This document shows positions 51,889 through 61,667 of a stretch of 64,000 nt of DNA, piece after piece. Under the pieces are notes generated by a model. It searched no databases. It was not told where the DNA came from and was given only the letters and a program-made list of their open reading frames with translations. Position numbers and translations under genes: made by a program. Positions within the stretch are counted from its first letter, which is position 1; every line of letters starts with the position of its first letter. Source of the DNA: Coxiella-like endosymbiont (GTDB lineage: Bacteria; Pseudomonadota; Gammaproteobacteria; Coxiellales; Coxiellaceae); NCBI RefSeq assembly GCF_030643785.1, contig NZ_CP094378.1, positions 868,001 through 932,000 of the forward strand, in the 5' to 3' direction.

Positions 51889-53380
51889 ATGGTCAAACTC
51901 TATCAGAATCACCAAATCCGTGAACTAGAGCAATTGGCAACCGAATCTGGCATCGATGCTTACGAGCTCATGGTTCGTGCCGGGGAGGCTGCTTTTAAAA
52001 GCCTGATCAAGCGTTGGCCCACCCTTAAAGAAATCACAGTTTGTTGCGGAAAGGGAAACAATGGTGGCGACGGATTGGTTATCGCCCGTTTGGCGCATCA
52101 GCAAGGTTTTAAGGTTACGGTTTATTCTCTAGTCAAACCTACCGACTATCGCGGTCCTGCTGCTCAAGCAGCCCAGGTTTGTGAAACACAAGGCATTTCG
52201 ATTCAACCTTTTCCTTCTCCACTTTGTTTCGAAGGGGGGTGATCATAGATGCCCTTTTAGGAAGTGGTCTAAAAGGAGAAATCCAGTCACCCTATACTGA
52301 AATTATCACAGCGATTAATGAAGCCGCAGAACCTGTGCTAGCAGTTGATGTCCCCTCGGGTGTTAATGCCGATACGGGAGAAGTACAAGCAACGGCTGTA
52401 AAAGCCAATTTAACCATCACCTTTATAGGATTGAAACAAGGATTATATACCGTTCGAGCACCAGCTTATTGTGGTGAACTTGTATTAGCCTCATTGGGTC
52501 TTCCTGATCCTTTATTTGCGCAGGTAAAAACGCATACCCAATTATTGGATTGGTCCTACGTACAACCTTTGCTCCCTCTCCAACGAGAACGTGATGCTCA
52601 TAAAGGTAATTATGGCCATGTATTAGTAGTTGGCGGCGATTATGGAATGGGGGAGCAGTCCGTATGGCGGCTGAAGCTGCTGCTCGGGTGGGAGCCGGAT
52701 TAGTGACTGTTGCGACTCGTTCTGAGCATGTACCGATTGTAAGTGGATCGCGACCCGAATTAATGTGTTATCAAGTAGCTGAGGCGAATGACTTAGAGAG
52801 TCTCCTTGAATCAGCCACTGTAGTAGTAATTGGGCCAGGATTAGGAAAATCAGACTGGGCAAAAGCGTTATTAAACAAAGTATTACTTACGAGAATTCCT
52901 AAGGTGCTTGATGCTGATGGCTTGAATTTATTGGCAGAAAACCCTATCTACCGAGAAGATTGGATATTAACTCCTCATCCTGGTGAGGCTTCGCGATTAT
53001 TGAATGTCTCTTGTCAAGAAATTCAAAGCGATCGATTCGAAGCGATTCGACAACTGGCCCAGCGTTATCGGGGTGTAGTGGTTTTAAAAGGAGCCGGCAC
53101 TTTAATTAAAGGAAAAGAAAAGGAGATTTCTGTTTGTTCTGCAGGAAATCCTGGCATGGCTACCGGTGGTATGGGAGATATTTTAAGTGGTGTCATTGGG
53201 GGCTTGTTAGCTCAACGATTAAGCTTCATGATGGCTGCTCAAGCGGGAGTCTTTATTCACTCGCTGGCGGCAGATCGTGCTGCCGAGGAAGGTGGGGAGA
53301 GAGGATTATTGGCTACAGATTTGTTCCCTCATTTGCGTGCTTTAGTGAATGTGAATCCTAGCGGAAGTAAATACTTTTGA
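51889..53380 (+). CDS. nnr: bifunctional NAD(P)HX epimerase/dehydratase, two one-base frameshifts
   Basis: This YjeF-type enzyme repairs hydrated NAD(P)H. The N-terminal epimerase domain (51889-52240) has CCGKGNNGGDGLVIARLA. The second piece carries IDALLGSGLKGEIQ and the link to the dehydratase domain. The third contains GPGLGKSDWAKALL and NPGMATGGMGDILSGVIGG with the ATP-binding and active-site blocks. Breaks lie at a G6 run (52234-52239) and at a G5 run (52649-52653); one extra G in each restores a continuous reading (CFEGGVIIDALLG; GGDYGMGGAVRMAAEAA). Both are single-base losses in G runs. The end overlaps tsaE. Confidence 0.9.
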
Positions 53381-53802
53381 TTATTTCTTTTACTCCTAAA
53401 ATTATTTCGAGTGAGAAAGCCATGCTTTTACTGGGTGAAGAAATAGCAAATTATTACCCAAAAGGGACTGTTATTTATTTATCAGGAGATTTGGGTGCTG
53501 GGAAAACAACTTTAGTGCGCGGATTTTTACGGAGACTCGGGTATATAGGCTTCGTTAAAAGCCCTAGCTATTCTTTAGTAGAAATTTATAGATTATCGAC
53601 CTTAGAGGTCATCCACGTAGATTTGTATCGGCTGGAGGAACCTGAAGACTATTTGAATTTAGGTTTAAGTGATTATTTAAAAAATAATCCTATTCTATTG
53701 ATAGAATGGCCTGAAAAGTCTAAAAAATTTCTTCCTTCTCCTACCTTATGGATTGAAATTGATATTCAAGGTAAAAAGCGTATTGTCAAATTTAGTGTTT
53801 GA
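53377..53802 (+). CDS. tsaE: tRNA t6A-forming complex ATPase TsaE
   Basis: TsaE is the ATPase partner of TsaB and TsaD in making t6A37 of ANN-decoding tRNAs. The 141-residue product has Walker A GDLGAGKTTLVR, the SPSYSLVEIY block (with the Thr/Ser of the switch), Walker B-like VIHVDLYRLEEPEDY, and the LLIEWPEKS motif. Start is TTG 53377, which overlaps the nnr stop (TTGA), typical of the nnr-tsaE-amiB order. It is intact. Confidence 0.93.
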   Translation: MIISFTPKIISSEKAMLLLGEEIANYYPKGTVIYLSGDLGAGKTTLVRGFLRRLGYIGFVKSPSYSLVEIYRLSTLEVIHVDLYRLEEPEDYLNLGLSDYLKNNPILLIEWPEKSKKFLPSPTLWIEIDIQGKKRIVKFSV

Positions 53803-53900
53803 TTCTTTTCTTAATTAGAGGCTATTTTAGCTTATGGTTTTTACTCTGAAGACCCCTCCCTTCCCTTGCCAAATACGTATAAGCATTGTTAAGGTAGCTT

Positions 53901-55270
53901 ATGCGAAAATATTGGCTATTTTTAATTGTTTTTCTTATACCTTTAAGTGGGGTTACTAAAAACAATGAAATCATATCCTTACATATTTATTCTCAAAAAC
54001 TGGGTTGTCGTTTAATATTTCGAATTAGCCCAAGGCTTTATTATCACTATTTTCAATTATCTCATCCGGACCGCCTGGTTTTTGATTTTCCAAACGTTCA
54101 TGCGGTTAAGCTTTTTGATCAATCTTCGTTAAAAAATATACCTATTGAAAGAATTCGCGATGCAGTCCGTAAAAAAAATGAGTTGCGGATTGTTTTTGAT
54201 TTAAAACGTTCTGTGAAAATAAAAACGTTTGTGTTGAAACCTGAATATCATGGAAAAGATACTCAGTGGATAATTGATTTGAATTTTTCTGCCAAGGCGC
54301 CTTCTTCTTTCAAAAATGCACACTCCCAAAAGACAGCCCCTTCGCCGATCCAATTTTCCTCATCGACTAATCGATCACGCGATGTGATTTTAGTAATTGA
54401 TCCAGGGCACGGAGGACGTGATCCAGGTGCAACAGGATTGGGAGGTGCTCATGAAAAAGATATTGTATTAAAAATTTCAAGGTATTTACAACAAGACATT
54501 AACCGGCAGCTGGGATTTAAAGCTTATTTAACCCGGAAAGGAGATTATTATTTAACGTTTCGCCAACGACTAGGTATTGCTCGACAATATCGAGCCGATA
54601 TGTTTATTGCTATTCATGCTGATGCTTATAAAAATTCTGATGCTCATGGGGCAACTGTGTTTGCGTTATCTCAACGGGGAGCAACTAGTGAAGCTGCACG
54701 ATGGTTAGCTAAGTATGAAAATGAATCAGAATTGATGGGCGGGGTAGATCTCAGCGATAAAAATAATTTGCTCAAATCCGTTTTAATCAATTTATCTCAG
54801 ACGGCTACGATTCATGCTAGCTTGCTTATTGGACAGGAGATCATTCATGCTTTATATCAAGTGGGGGCTTGCATCATGGCCATGTGGAACAAGCCGCTTT
54901 CGTGGTATTGAAATCTCCAGACATTCCCTCACTTTTAGTGGAAACGGGTTTTGTTTCTAATTTTTATGAAGAGCACAAACTTTTAAATCCGATTTATCAG
55001 CAGCGTATTGCCTCTGCTTTAATGCAAGGAATTCGAGCCTATTTCGTCCATAGCCCGCCACGAGGAACTTGGCTTACAGAATGCAAATTTAATCAACGGG
55101 TTCAGCAAGAACGCTATAGGGTTTCGCGAGGAAATCGTTTGACTGATATTGCTGAGCGTTTTAGTGTAAGTTTAGCCGCTTTAAAGCGAATCAACCATCT
55201 TTATTCTACTCGAATCCGAATAGGTCAGATTTTGTTAATTCCCAAAATTAAACAACAAAAAAATAGATAA
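53901..55270 (+). CDS. amiB: N-acetylmuramoyl-L-alanine amidase AmiB, one-base frameshift
   Basis: AmiB cleaves septal peptidoglycan in the periplasm. ATG 53901 begins a signal peptide (MRKYWLFLIVFLIPLSGVTK), followed by an AMIN domain, then the amidase_3 domain with VIDPGHGGRDPGATG (zinc His), HEKDIVLK (Glu) and MFIAIHADAYKN (His). The frame breaks at the G5 run 54863-54867; adding one G continues as VGGLHHGHVEQAAFVVLKSP then SLLVETGFVSNFYEE with the catalytic Glu, and a C-terminal LysM repeat (YRVSRGNRLTDIAERFSVSL). Otherwise complete. It fits the conserved nnr-tsaE-amiB-mutL-miaA order. Confidence 0.92.
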
Positions 55271-56036
55271 ATCTAGGTTTAAATCTGGGTTTAAAGTAGA
55301 AGATTGTAATTCGTTATGACAACGAATGGTAAAGTGAGAGTGGCAAACCCATTTTAAAATAAAAAGGTCTGTAGGAGCTGATTATCGAATACTTAATACG
55401 CATGGAGAAATTTATTGGCTCAGAGATATACCCGCCTGCTATCCCATTATGAAAATAAGAAATGTATTGGGTATATATAGGGGTGTCATACATATGCAGG
55501 AGTTTCAAAAGATATCAGCGGAGAAAAATTACAGCTGCGTGAATTGAATAAAGAATTACGTGAGACAAAACAGCTGTCAGGACAGGAGGCCAATCAAGGT
55601 AAATCTGATTTTTTAGCCATGATGAGTCATAAATTGCGAACTTCGTCAAATGCCGTTTTAGGTATGACGCAGATTTTAAAGTCTGGAAATTTGTCGGAGG
55701 AGCAGGATGGACAGCTTAATATGCTATGATCGCTAAAATTTACAGAGAAGGGATATGTGCAATTGACCGTACGTTCGTTGTCTCCGTAAGAAACCCTGGA
55801 AAAGAAGATACAGGAATCGGCATTGAAAAATCTAATCTTTCTTCCATTTTCAATCGTTTCCAAAAAGTAAATTTGGTATATCATCGAAAATACGAGAGTG
55901 TCGGATTAGGCTTTTCTATTGAAATGGAACTTATTGAGAAAATGGGGGAAGTACTATTAAGGAGTACTATTAACGTAAGTAATGAAATTGGGATAGGTTC
56001 CAAGTTTAGAGGTAATTACTCAAAAAACTTCATATT

Positions 56037-56060
56037 TGCTAGATAAAATGCTAGATAAAA
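56037..56060. repeat. tandem duplication, 2 x 12 bases
   Basis: TGCTAGATAAAA is duplicated directly between the kinase and receiver parts of the hybrid kinase remnant. It is followed by a partial CCGTTAATAA duplication. Confidence 0.85.
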
Positions 56061-56159
56061 AAGCCGTTAATAAAAAAATCCGTTAATAACTTTGTATTAT
56101 ATCCTAAACTAGATCATGATTTTAAAATGAATGTTCTCCCCGTCGAAGACAATTTAATT

Positions 56160-56181
56160 AATCAAAAAATAATCAAAAAAT
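56160..56181. repeat. tandem duplication, 2 x 11 bases
   Basis: AATCAAAAAAT is repeated directly at the start of the receiver domain, breaking the frame after the DNxxNQK block. Confidence 0.8.
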
Positions 56182-56609
56182 TTCTAAAATTATGTTGGAG
56201 GAGATTGGCTGCCACGTCGATATTGCTTCTTGTGCTCAGGATGTTTTTATCGAAAAAATAAAAAAAAATTATGATATGATTTTTATGATGGTTTTTATGA
56301 ATATCAATTTGCTCGACACGGATGGATTTGAAGCCGTTCAGTGTGTTTGTTGGGAAAAGGATCCAGGGAAACATGTTCCCATTGTGGTAATGACCGCTCA
56401 TATTTTTACTCATGATCGCAAGCGGTGCTTCGATGTTGGAATGAACGATGTAATGGCAAAACCTATCATGCAGGATGATCTCATCAAGGTTCTCAGACAC
56501 GATGAGCTGCGTAAGTGAAGTTAGCTGTCGCAATAGCAATTCTTTCTAGTAGATTTTCCAAAAATTCGTTAGACTCTTCTCTCAAATAGCACATTAAATT
56601 AATTTAGCT

Positions 56610-57845
56610 ATGCGCATTCATCGACTAAGTCCATTAAACCGCCAATCAAATTGCTGCTGGAGAAGTGATTGAACGGCCTGCTTCTGTGGTTAAAGAATTG
56701 ATTGAAAACAGTATTGATGCTAAGACAACCCAGATTCGAATTGATATTCTCCAAGGTGGCCTAAAACAAATTCGCGTCCAGGATAATGGCAGGGGAATTC
56801 ATTATGAAGATTTACCCTTAGCCCTTGAGCGGTTATAACGCGACAAGTAAAATTGAAAATGCCGAAGATTTACAGCGCGTGATTACTTTAGGCTTCCGAG
56901 GTGAGGCATTAGCTAGTATTGTAGCTGTAGCTCGATTGCAATTAACCTCAAGGCAACGCGAAGCGAATTTTTCATATTTTATCAGTAACTTAGAGGAAAA
57001 TGTTATTTCACCCATGCCAGCGGCCCATCCGCCAGGGACCACAGTGGAAATTCAAGATCTTTTCTATAACATACCGGCACGGAGGAAATTTTTGCGAACG
57101 CCCGCCCACCACCGAATTTCAGCATTCGGATTCGAGTAGAATAAATCGGATTCACTCTTTATCATATATATGAAAAAGAAATAATGAATTTTCGAGCAGC
57201 CCTTACGACTTCCGATCGAGTGGGCAATACCCTGTTTATATCCTTTATCTCACAGTGGATCCTTCTAGCTCATGTCCCACATTTACCACTTTCACTTAAA
57301 GAAGAGATCATTTTGTATGAAAAAAAGAAAATAGCACATAATCGTGAATTATATACATAGAACCCCATTTCGAATATCCTTTAGGTTATGCGTTAGCACA
57401 ATTACATGAAATTTATATTCTCGCTCAAAATAAAGAGGGATTAGTTATCGTAGACATGCGCGCAGCGTATGAATGCATCTTGTATGAAAAAATAAAACAG
57501 GAAAAAGAAAAGGAGGAAATAGTAACTCAATCATTGCTTGTTTCTCATCCTTCTTTAATCAAAGCAGATGATATTGAAAAATTAATTCGTGATGTGCTTG
57601 CGGGCCTTATTGTTCACGTGGGGCTACTTTGCGCATGGAAAAATTAACACTACACTGGTCTCGTTAGCTTATCATGCAGCAATTCGCGCGCCCCTTATCC
57701 GTTTAACTCTAGAAGAAATGGAAGCTTTATGCGGGATATAGAAAAAACTATGCATGATGGGTTATATAATCATAGTCGGCCTACTTGGAAGTAATTTGAG
57801 GTTAAAGAATTAGTTCGATTATTTAATTGGATCGATTATTTTTAC
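56610..57845 (+). pseudogene. mutL: DNA mismatch repair protein MutL, broken with internal deletion
   Basis: MutL couples MutS mismatch recognition to strand excision. ATG 56610 begins MRIHRLSP, with a TAA where the family has LIN or [45 protein letters not shown] and [20 protein letters not shown] (GHKL ATPase motifs) are readable across frames. After [15 protein letters not shown] (near 57065-57110) the linker is heavily damaged and shortened, and the C-terminal region resumes with [20 protein letters not shown] and [13 protein letters not shown] near 57400-57500. The end has MEALCRDIEKTMHDG-like sequence. Total length is about 410 codons against roughly 600 expected. It is non-functional as read and sits directly before miaA. 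Confidence 0.92.
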
Positions 57846-58806
57846 GTGGACAATAAGGTGGAAAAGTACGTTGTTTGTTTAATGGGTCCCACGGCTAGCG
57901 GCAAAACTCAACTCGCCATTACCTTAACGCAACTTTTATCCTTTGAAATTATCAGCGTGGATTCAGCGATGACGTATCGTGGTCTTGATATTGGTACCGC
58001 AAAACCGACTCTTCAAGAATTAAAAAGCACGACTCATCATTTGATTGATATCTGTGAGCCTGAAATCCCGTATTCTGCTGGTCAATTTTATAAAGATGCC
58101 TTAAAAGCAATCGAACTTATTAATGCAAAAAATCGAATCCCTTTATTAGTGGGGGGAACAATGTTGTATTTTCACGCATTGCAACATGGGTTTTCCGATT
58201 TGCCCATCGCCCAACCCATGATCAGAAAAAAATTAAGAAAGAAGCAGAAGAGAAAGGTTGGCTAGCTTTGTATGAGAAGTTAAAAAAATCGATCCAAAAT
58301 TTGCTCTGCAAATTAATCAAAATGATGCCCAGCGTATTCAACGAGCGTTAGAAGTGTATGAAACAACAGGACAACCTTTATCGGATTATCAAAACTTAAA
58401 ACGCTTAGGGGCTTTGCCTTATCAGTTTATCAACATCATTGTAAGCCCCACTGATCGGGAAGATTTACACCAACGCATTGAAAAACGTTTTGATCAAATG
58501 TTGCAGGAAGGCTTTTTAGAAGAAGTTAAAGAATTGTATCAACGAAATTTAAATCCTACTTTGCCCGCGCTTCGCACTGTAGGTTATCGCCAAGCCTGGC
58601 AGTATTTAGAAGGTGACTCTGATTATGAAACCATGCGGTACAAGGCAATTGTTGCTACGCGTCAGTTAGCTAAACGACAGTTAACTTGGCTTCGACGGTG
58701 GCCTCATGCAAAATGGTTTGATAGCAATAGGAAAAATTTGATCGAAGGCATTGTAGATTATTTGAAAATAGCAGTTTGTAATAAAGCTTTTCAAGATAAG
58801 AACTGA
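57846..58806 (+). CDS. miaA: tRNA dimethylallyltransferase MiaA, two one-base frameshifts
   Basis: MiaA adds the isopentenyl group to A37. GTG 57846 gives MGPTASGKTQLAIT (P-loop) and IISVDSAMTYRGLDIGTAKP, then ELINAKNRIPLLVGGTMLYF. The frame breaks at the A7 run 58226-58232 and again at the A7 run 58282-58288. Adding one A at each restores KKIKKEAEEKGWLALYEKLK then KIDPKFALQINQNDAQRIQR and ALEVYETTGQPLSDYQ, and the rest reads cleanly to KWFDSN and the stop at 58806. The two shifts and the normal total length suggest an otherwise complete gene. It follows mutL immediately. Confidence 0.9.
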
Positions 58807-58925
58807 AAACTACAGCCTCTTGCGCGTTTTTTAAAATCCATGCATATTATTTACCCGCCTTATTTTAAATAAGGTTAACTTTTATTACATGACATGCGGA
58901 AAATTTATATTACCAGGAGATCTCC

Positions 58926-59120
58926 GTGCGCGGATACCAAATGTTATACGAATTGGCACTACCAGAAACCCCAGTCATTTACGAAAGATTTTTTAAATTC
59001 GACAACCATCATTACAATATCATTCGTCGTTTTGGGAGATTTTCCCAAGATAACACTGTTTTGGAGCGAGAGTCTACCTTTGAAGAAATTCAATATTTAA
59101 ATGAGATGAAAAGATTTTAA
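58926..59120 (+). CDS. small protein of 64 residues, unknown
   Basis: GTG 58926 is preceded by AGGAGA at 58915-58920 with good spacing. The product reads MRGYQMLYELALPETPVIYE and FDNHHYNIIRRFGRFSQDNT, then VLERESTFEEIQYLNEMKRF. It is rich in aromatic and acidic residues with no signal or membrane segment. I do not recognise the family with certainty. It sits eight bases before the DUF1820 gene, so the two likely share an mRNA. In many gammaproteobacteria hfq occupies this place after miaA, but this is not Hfq. Confidence 0.6.
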   Translation: MRGYQMLYELALPETPVIYERFFKFDNHHYNIIRRFGRFSQDNTVLERESTFEEIQYLNEMKRF

Positions 59121-59127
59121 GGTTACG

Positions 59128-59465
59128 ATGGAAGAAAAAAACGAATTTATAAAGTTATCTTTAGTCAAGACAAAAAAGTTTACGAAATTTACGCTAGATA
59201 TATTTCTGAAGAAAGCTTAATGGGCTTTATTGAAATGGAAGAGTTAGTTTTTAATGATAATTCCTCAGTGGTTGTTGATCCTTCAGAGGAAAAGCTAAAA
59301 GCCGAATTTCAAGGAGTAAAACGAACTTATATACCCATGCACATGATCTTGCGAATTGACGAAATGGAAAAACAAGGCTCTGCTAAGATTAAAAGTCCCA
59401 CAACGAAAGGGAATGTACATCATTTCCCAGGTGCTTTTAATAAGCCAGCGAAAGATAAGGAATAA
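59128..59465 (+). CDS. DUF1820-family protein, one-base frameshift near the start
   Basis: A small conserved gammaproteobacterial protein of unknown function. ATG 59128 with AAGG upstream starts MEEK; the A7 run at 59135-59141 is one A short. Adding it gives MEEKKRIYKVIFSQDKKVYE and IYARYISEESLMGFIEMEEL, continuing through VVVDPSEEKLKAEFQGVKRT and YIPMHMILRIDEMEKQGSAK, to the stop at 59465. These blocks (YEIYAR, SVVVDPSEEKLKxEF, IPMHxxIRIDEV) are diagnostic of the family. As read, only the frame from 59220 onwards is open. Confidence 0.85.
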
Positions 59466-59469
59466 ACAA

Positions 59470-60360
59470 TTTAGCATTTGCGATTGTTGATTGTGAAAAT
59501 ATAGGGCTTTCTGCGAAAGCTTCATTGTTTATTGCCGTGGACCAAGAAGGCGGGTGTGTTCAACGCTTCCGTGAAGGTTTTACAGATTTGCCGAAGTATG
59601 CGCCATTTCGGCCAAATCTACACAGTAAGTGATCCTGAGCAAGTAAAACAGCACTATAAAGATGACAATTAACCATTACTATTAAAGATGTAGGAATTAG
59701 GGTTAATCTGATCCTTATTTTTAGATATGGATCAGAAGAAAGGAGAAGTGATTGCCAAGCGCAAAGCTTCAGTCCTGATCCTGCCGTAGTAACGGAATTA
59801 GCCAGTCTCATTATTGAGACGCTTCATACAGCTATCGAGATGCAAGCTATCAGGTATAGGTAAGCATTTCCCTGGTCACGGGGCCGGGGGCGGCCCCCGG
59901 GGGGTAGTGAGCGACTCTCACCATTGCCTACCCGTTGATTCCCGTGATCGTGAAATGCTATGGAAAGTAGATCTACATCCTTTTTCGAGGTTTCTCACCC
60001 ACAAATTAGATGCGATTATGCCAGCACATGTTGTGTATCATACTTTTGAAGATACTTTTAAAGATACTTGTGATGATAAACTCACAGGATTTTCTCCATA
60101 CTGGCTTCAAATTGTCTTACGTGAACAGTTTACATTTATCGGAATTATTATCAGCGATAATCTCACTATGGAGGAGGGCTGCTATTTATTATGGGTTGGT
60201 ATTCCGACCAAGCCAGTGAAGCACTAGAGGCAGGATGCGATTTAATAACCATTTGTAATGACCGCTCAGGGGATTATCACGATTTTAGATGACTTTTCCC
60301 ATTACCGTAACCAGGAATCGGAGCAACGGTTACGCGTATTTAAGTCAAAATTAAGCATCT
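59470..60360 (+). pseudogene. nagZ: beta-N-acetylhexosaminidase remnant
   Basis: NagZ removes N-acetylglucosamine in cell-wall recycling. Pieces: VDQEGGCVQRFREGFTDLPK near 59540-59595, GIGKHFPGHGA near 59855-59885 (catalytic region), DSHHCLPVDSRDREMLWKVD near 59920-59975 with the catalytic Asp/His pair, then LDAIMPAHVVYHTFED and TFIGIIISDNLTMEE near 60010-60180. The middle between 59600 and 59800 is scrambled, and a G/C-rich insertion (59880-59904) separates HGA from SDSHH. Several frame breaks; dead. Confidence 0.82.
59880..59904. repeat. G/C-rich palindromic insertion in nagZ
   Basis: GGGGCC at 59880-59885 and GGCCCC at 59892-59897 are inverted, followed by a second C/G run with self-complementary CCCCC/GGGGGG. 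It is located exactly between HFPGHGA and DSHHCLP, where NagZ needs only a few residues, so most of it is inserted. Confidence 0.6.
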
Positions 60361-60379
60361 AAACCTAAGCATCTAAACC
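60352..60379. repeat. tandem duplication, 2 x 14 bases
   Basis: TAAGCATCTAAACC is repeated directly in the spacer after the nagZ remnant. Confidence 0.9.
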
Positions 60380-60533
60380 CAATTTTCTTCCTTCACACAC
60401 CTCACTTTCTCCCACATTCTCTTCCGTTAGAGAAATGAGAACTGGAAGGAAATTTTTAGAACCATTCGAAAAATACTTTTTTTTGTTGTACTATCTTAGC
60501 TCACGAATGAGGGGGTGAGCTATCCAATTTCAT

Positions 60534-61667
60534 ATGCAGAATTTAATCATTAAAATTGCTTTACTGGTTGCCTTAGGAAGTGGAGCAAGCTTATTGGAAT
60601 GGGTAATTTTTCACCGTCTTTTACCTCGCTTTAAACAAAAAAACCGTATTTGGCGGTATTCCTTTCTACAGGCACTCCATCAACCCCTCCAAATTTACAT
60701 TTGGATGATTACCTTAAGTTTCATTGCTTCTACTATCGCTCAAGTATTTGTCTTCAATGGTGATTTTTCAAACGCTTCATCCTCAGCACGCCTTATTTTC
60801 GCTCTAGTCGTTATTTTTTGGTTTATGATGCGTTTTCTTCGCCAATTGGAAGATGGCCTAACCACTCGAGCACGCCATGGCCTTGGTAAGGTGAGCGATG
60901 AAACCAGTATACATGCTGTGGCGCAATTGATGCGCGTTGTCATTATTGTATTCATTTTATTAATGCTTCTCCAAACCATCGGTGTGAAAATATCTGCTTT
61001 ATTAGCATTTGGTGGGGTGGGAGTGGCCGTAATTGGTTTTGCTGCAAAGGACACTGTGGGCAATTTTTTCGGTGGGATGATGATTTATTGGGACCGCCCT
61101 TTTTCCGTGGGTGATTGGATTCGCTCTCCGGATCGTCAAATTGAAGGGACAGTAGAGTATATCGGTTGGCGTTTAACACGCATCCGAACGTTTGATAAGC
61201 GTCCGCTTTATGTGCCTAACGGCATATTATCCAATATTGCTATTGAAAATCCTTCCCAAATGACAAACCGACGCCTTAAAATTACGGTGGGTGTGCGTTA
61301 TTCCGACGTGGCAAAAATCCCCGATTTAGTGAAATCTATTGAAGATAGATTACGAAAAAATCCCGCTATTGATACTACCCACACTTTGTTTGTGAATCTC
61401 TTTGAGTTTGGCTCTTCCTCGCTGAATATGTTGGTCTATGCTTTCACCAAAACGACGGAATGGGTGAAGTTTCAGGTTATCCAGCAGAAAGTGATTTTGG
61501 AAATTATAAATGTTATTTCTCAATATGAAGCAGAATGTGCTTTTCCTACTCAATCGGTTTATTTTCCGGAAGGGGTACTTTTAAAAACAGAGAAAGGAGA
61601 AATTGATAATGAACACGACGGTAGAGGGAGCACTGATAAAGGGGGATGCCCCGATGATTCTGCCTGA
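60534..61667 (+). CDS. MscS-family mechanosensitive channel
   Basis: A 377-residue inner-membrane channel that opens under membrane tension to release solutes. Three or four N-terminal helices lead to the pore helix region [21 protein letters not shown] followed by [20 protein letters not shown] and the cytoplasmic beta and alpha/beta domain ([20 protein letters not shown]). It is intact. The C-terminus overlaps the hpt gene by about 59 bases and ends in an unusual [13 protein letters not shown], which suggests a late frameshift past the original stop, though none is provable. No partner genes. Confidence 0.9.
   Translation: MQNLIIKIALLVALGSGASLLEWVIFHRLLPRFKQKNRIWRYSFLQALHQPLQIYIWMITLSFIASTIAQVFVFNGDFSNASSSARLIFALVVIFWFMMRFLRQLEDGLTTRARHGLGKVSDETSIHAVAQLMRVVIIVFILLMLLQTIGVKISALLAFGGVGVAVIGFAAKDTVGNFFGGMMIYWDRPFSVGDWIRSPDRQIEGTVEYIGWRLTRIRTFDKRPLYVPNGILSNIAIENPSQMTNRRLKITVGVRYSDVAKIPDLVKSIEDRLRKNPAIDTTHTLFVNLFEFGSSSLNMLVYAFTKTTEWVKFQVIQQKVILEIINVISQYEAECAFPTQSVYFPEGVLLKTEKGEIDNEHDGRGSTDKGGCPDDSA

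Larger units (their letters stand above)
55310..56518 (+). pseudogene. PAS-containing hybrid sensor kinase with receiver, broken
   Basis: The remains of a hybrid histidine kinase. Near 55365-55490 a PAS-like stretch reads ADYRILNTHGEIYWLRDIPA, then ELNKELRETKQLSGQEANQG and the H-box MMSHKLRTSSNAVLGMTQIL (55618-55680; the residue after the phospho-His is Lys instead of Glu). The G-box follows as TGIGIEKSNLSSIFNRFQKV and GLGFSIEMELIEKMGEVL. A receiver domain begins near 56127 (VLPVEDNLINQK) and ends with VPIVVMTAHIF and GMNDVMAKPIMQDDLIKVL to 56518. The N-box and ATP lid are missing. Two duplications lie between kinase and receiver. Signal and target are unknown. Confidence 0.75.

Noticed and set aside
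60740-61179. Minus open frames of 75-107 codons inside the mscS gene
   Set aside because: They are antisense shadows of an intact, well-conserved membrane protein gene.
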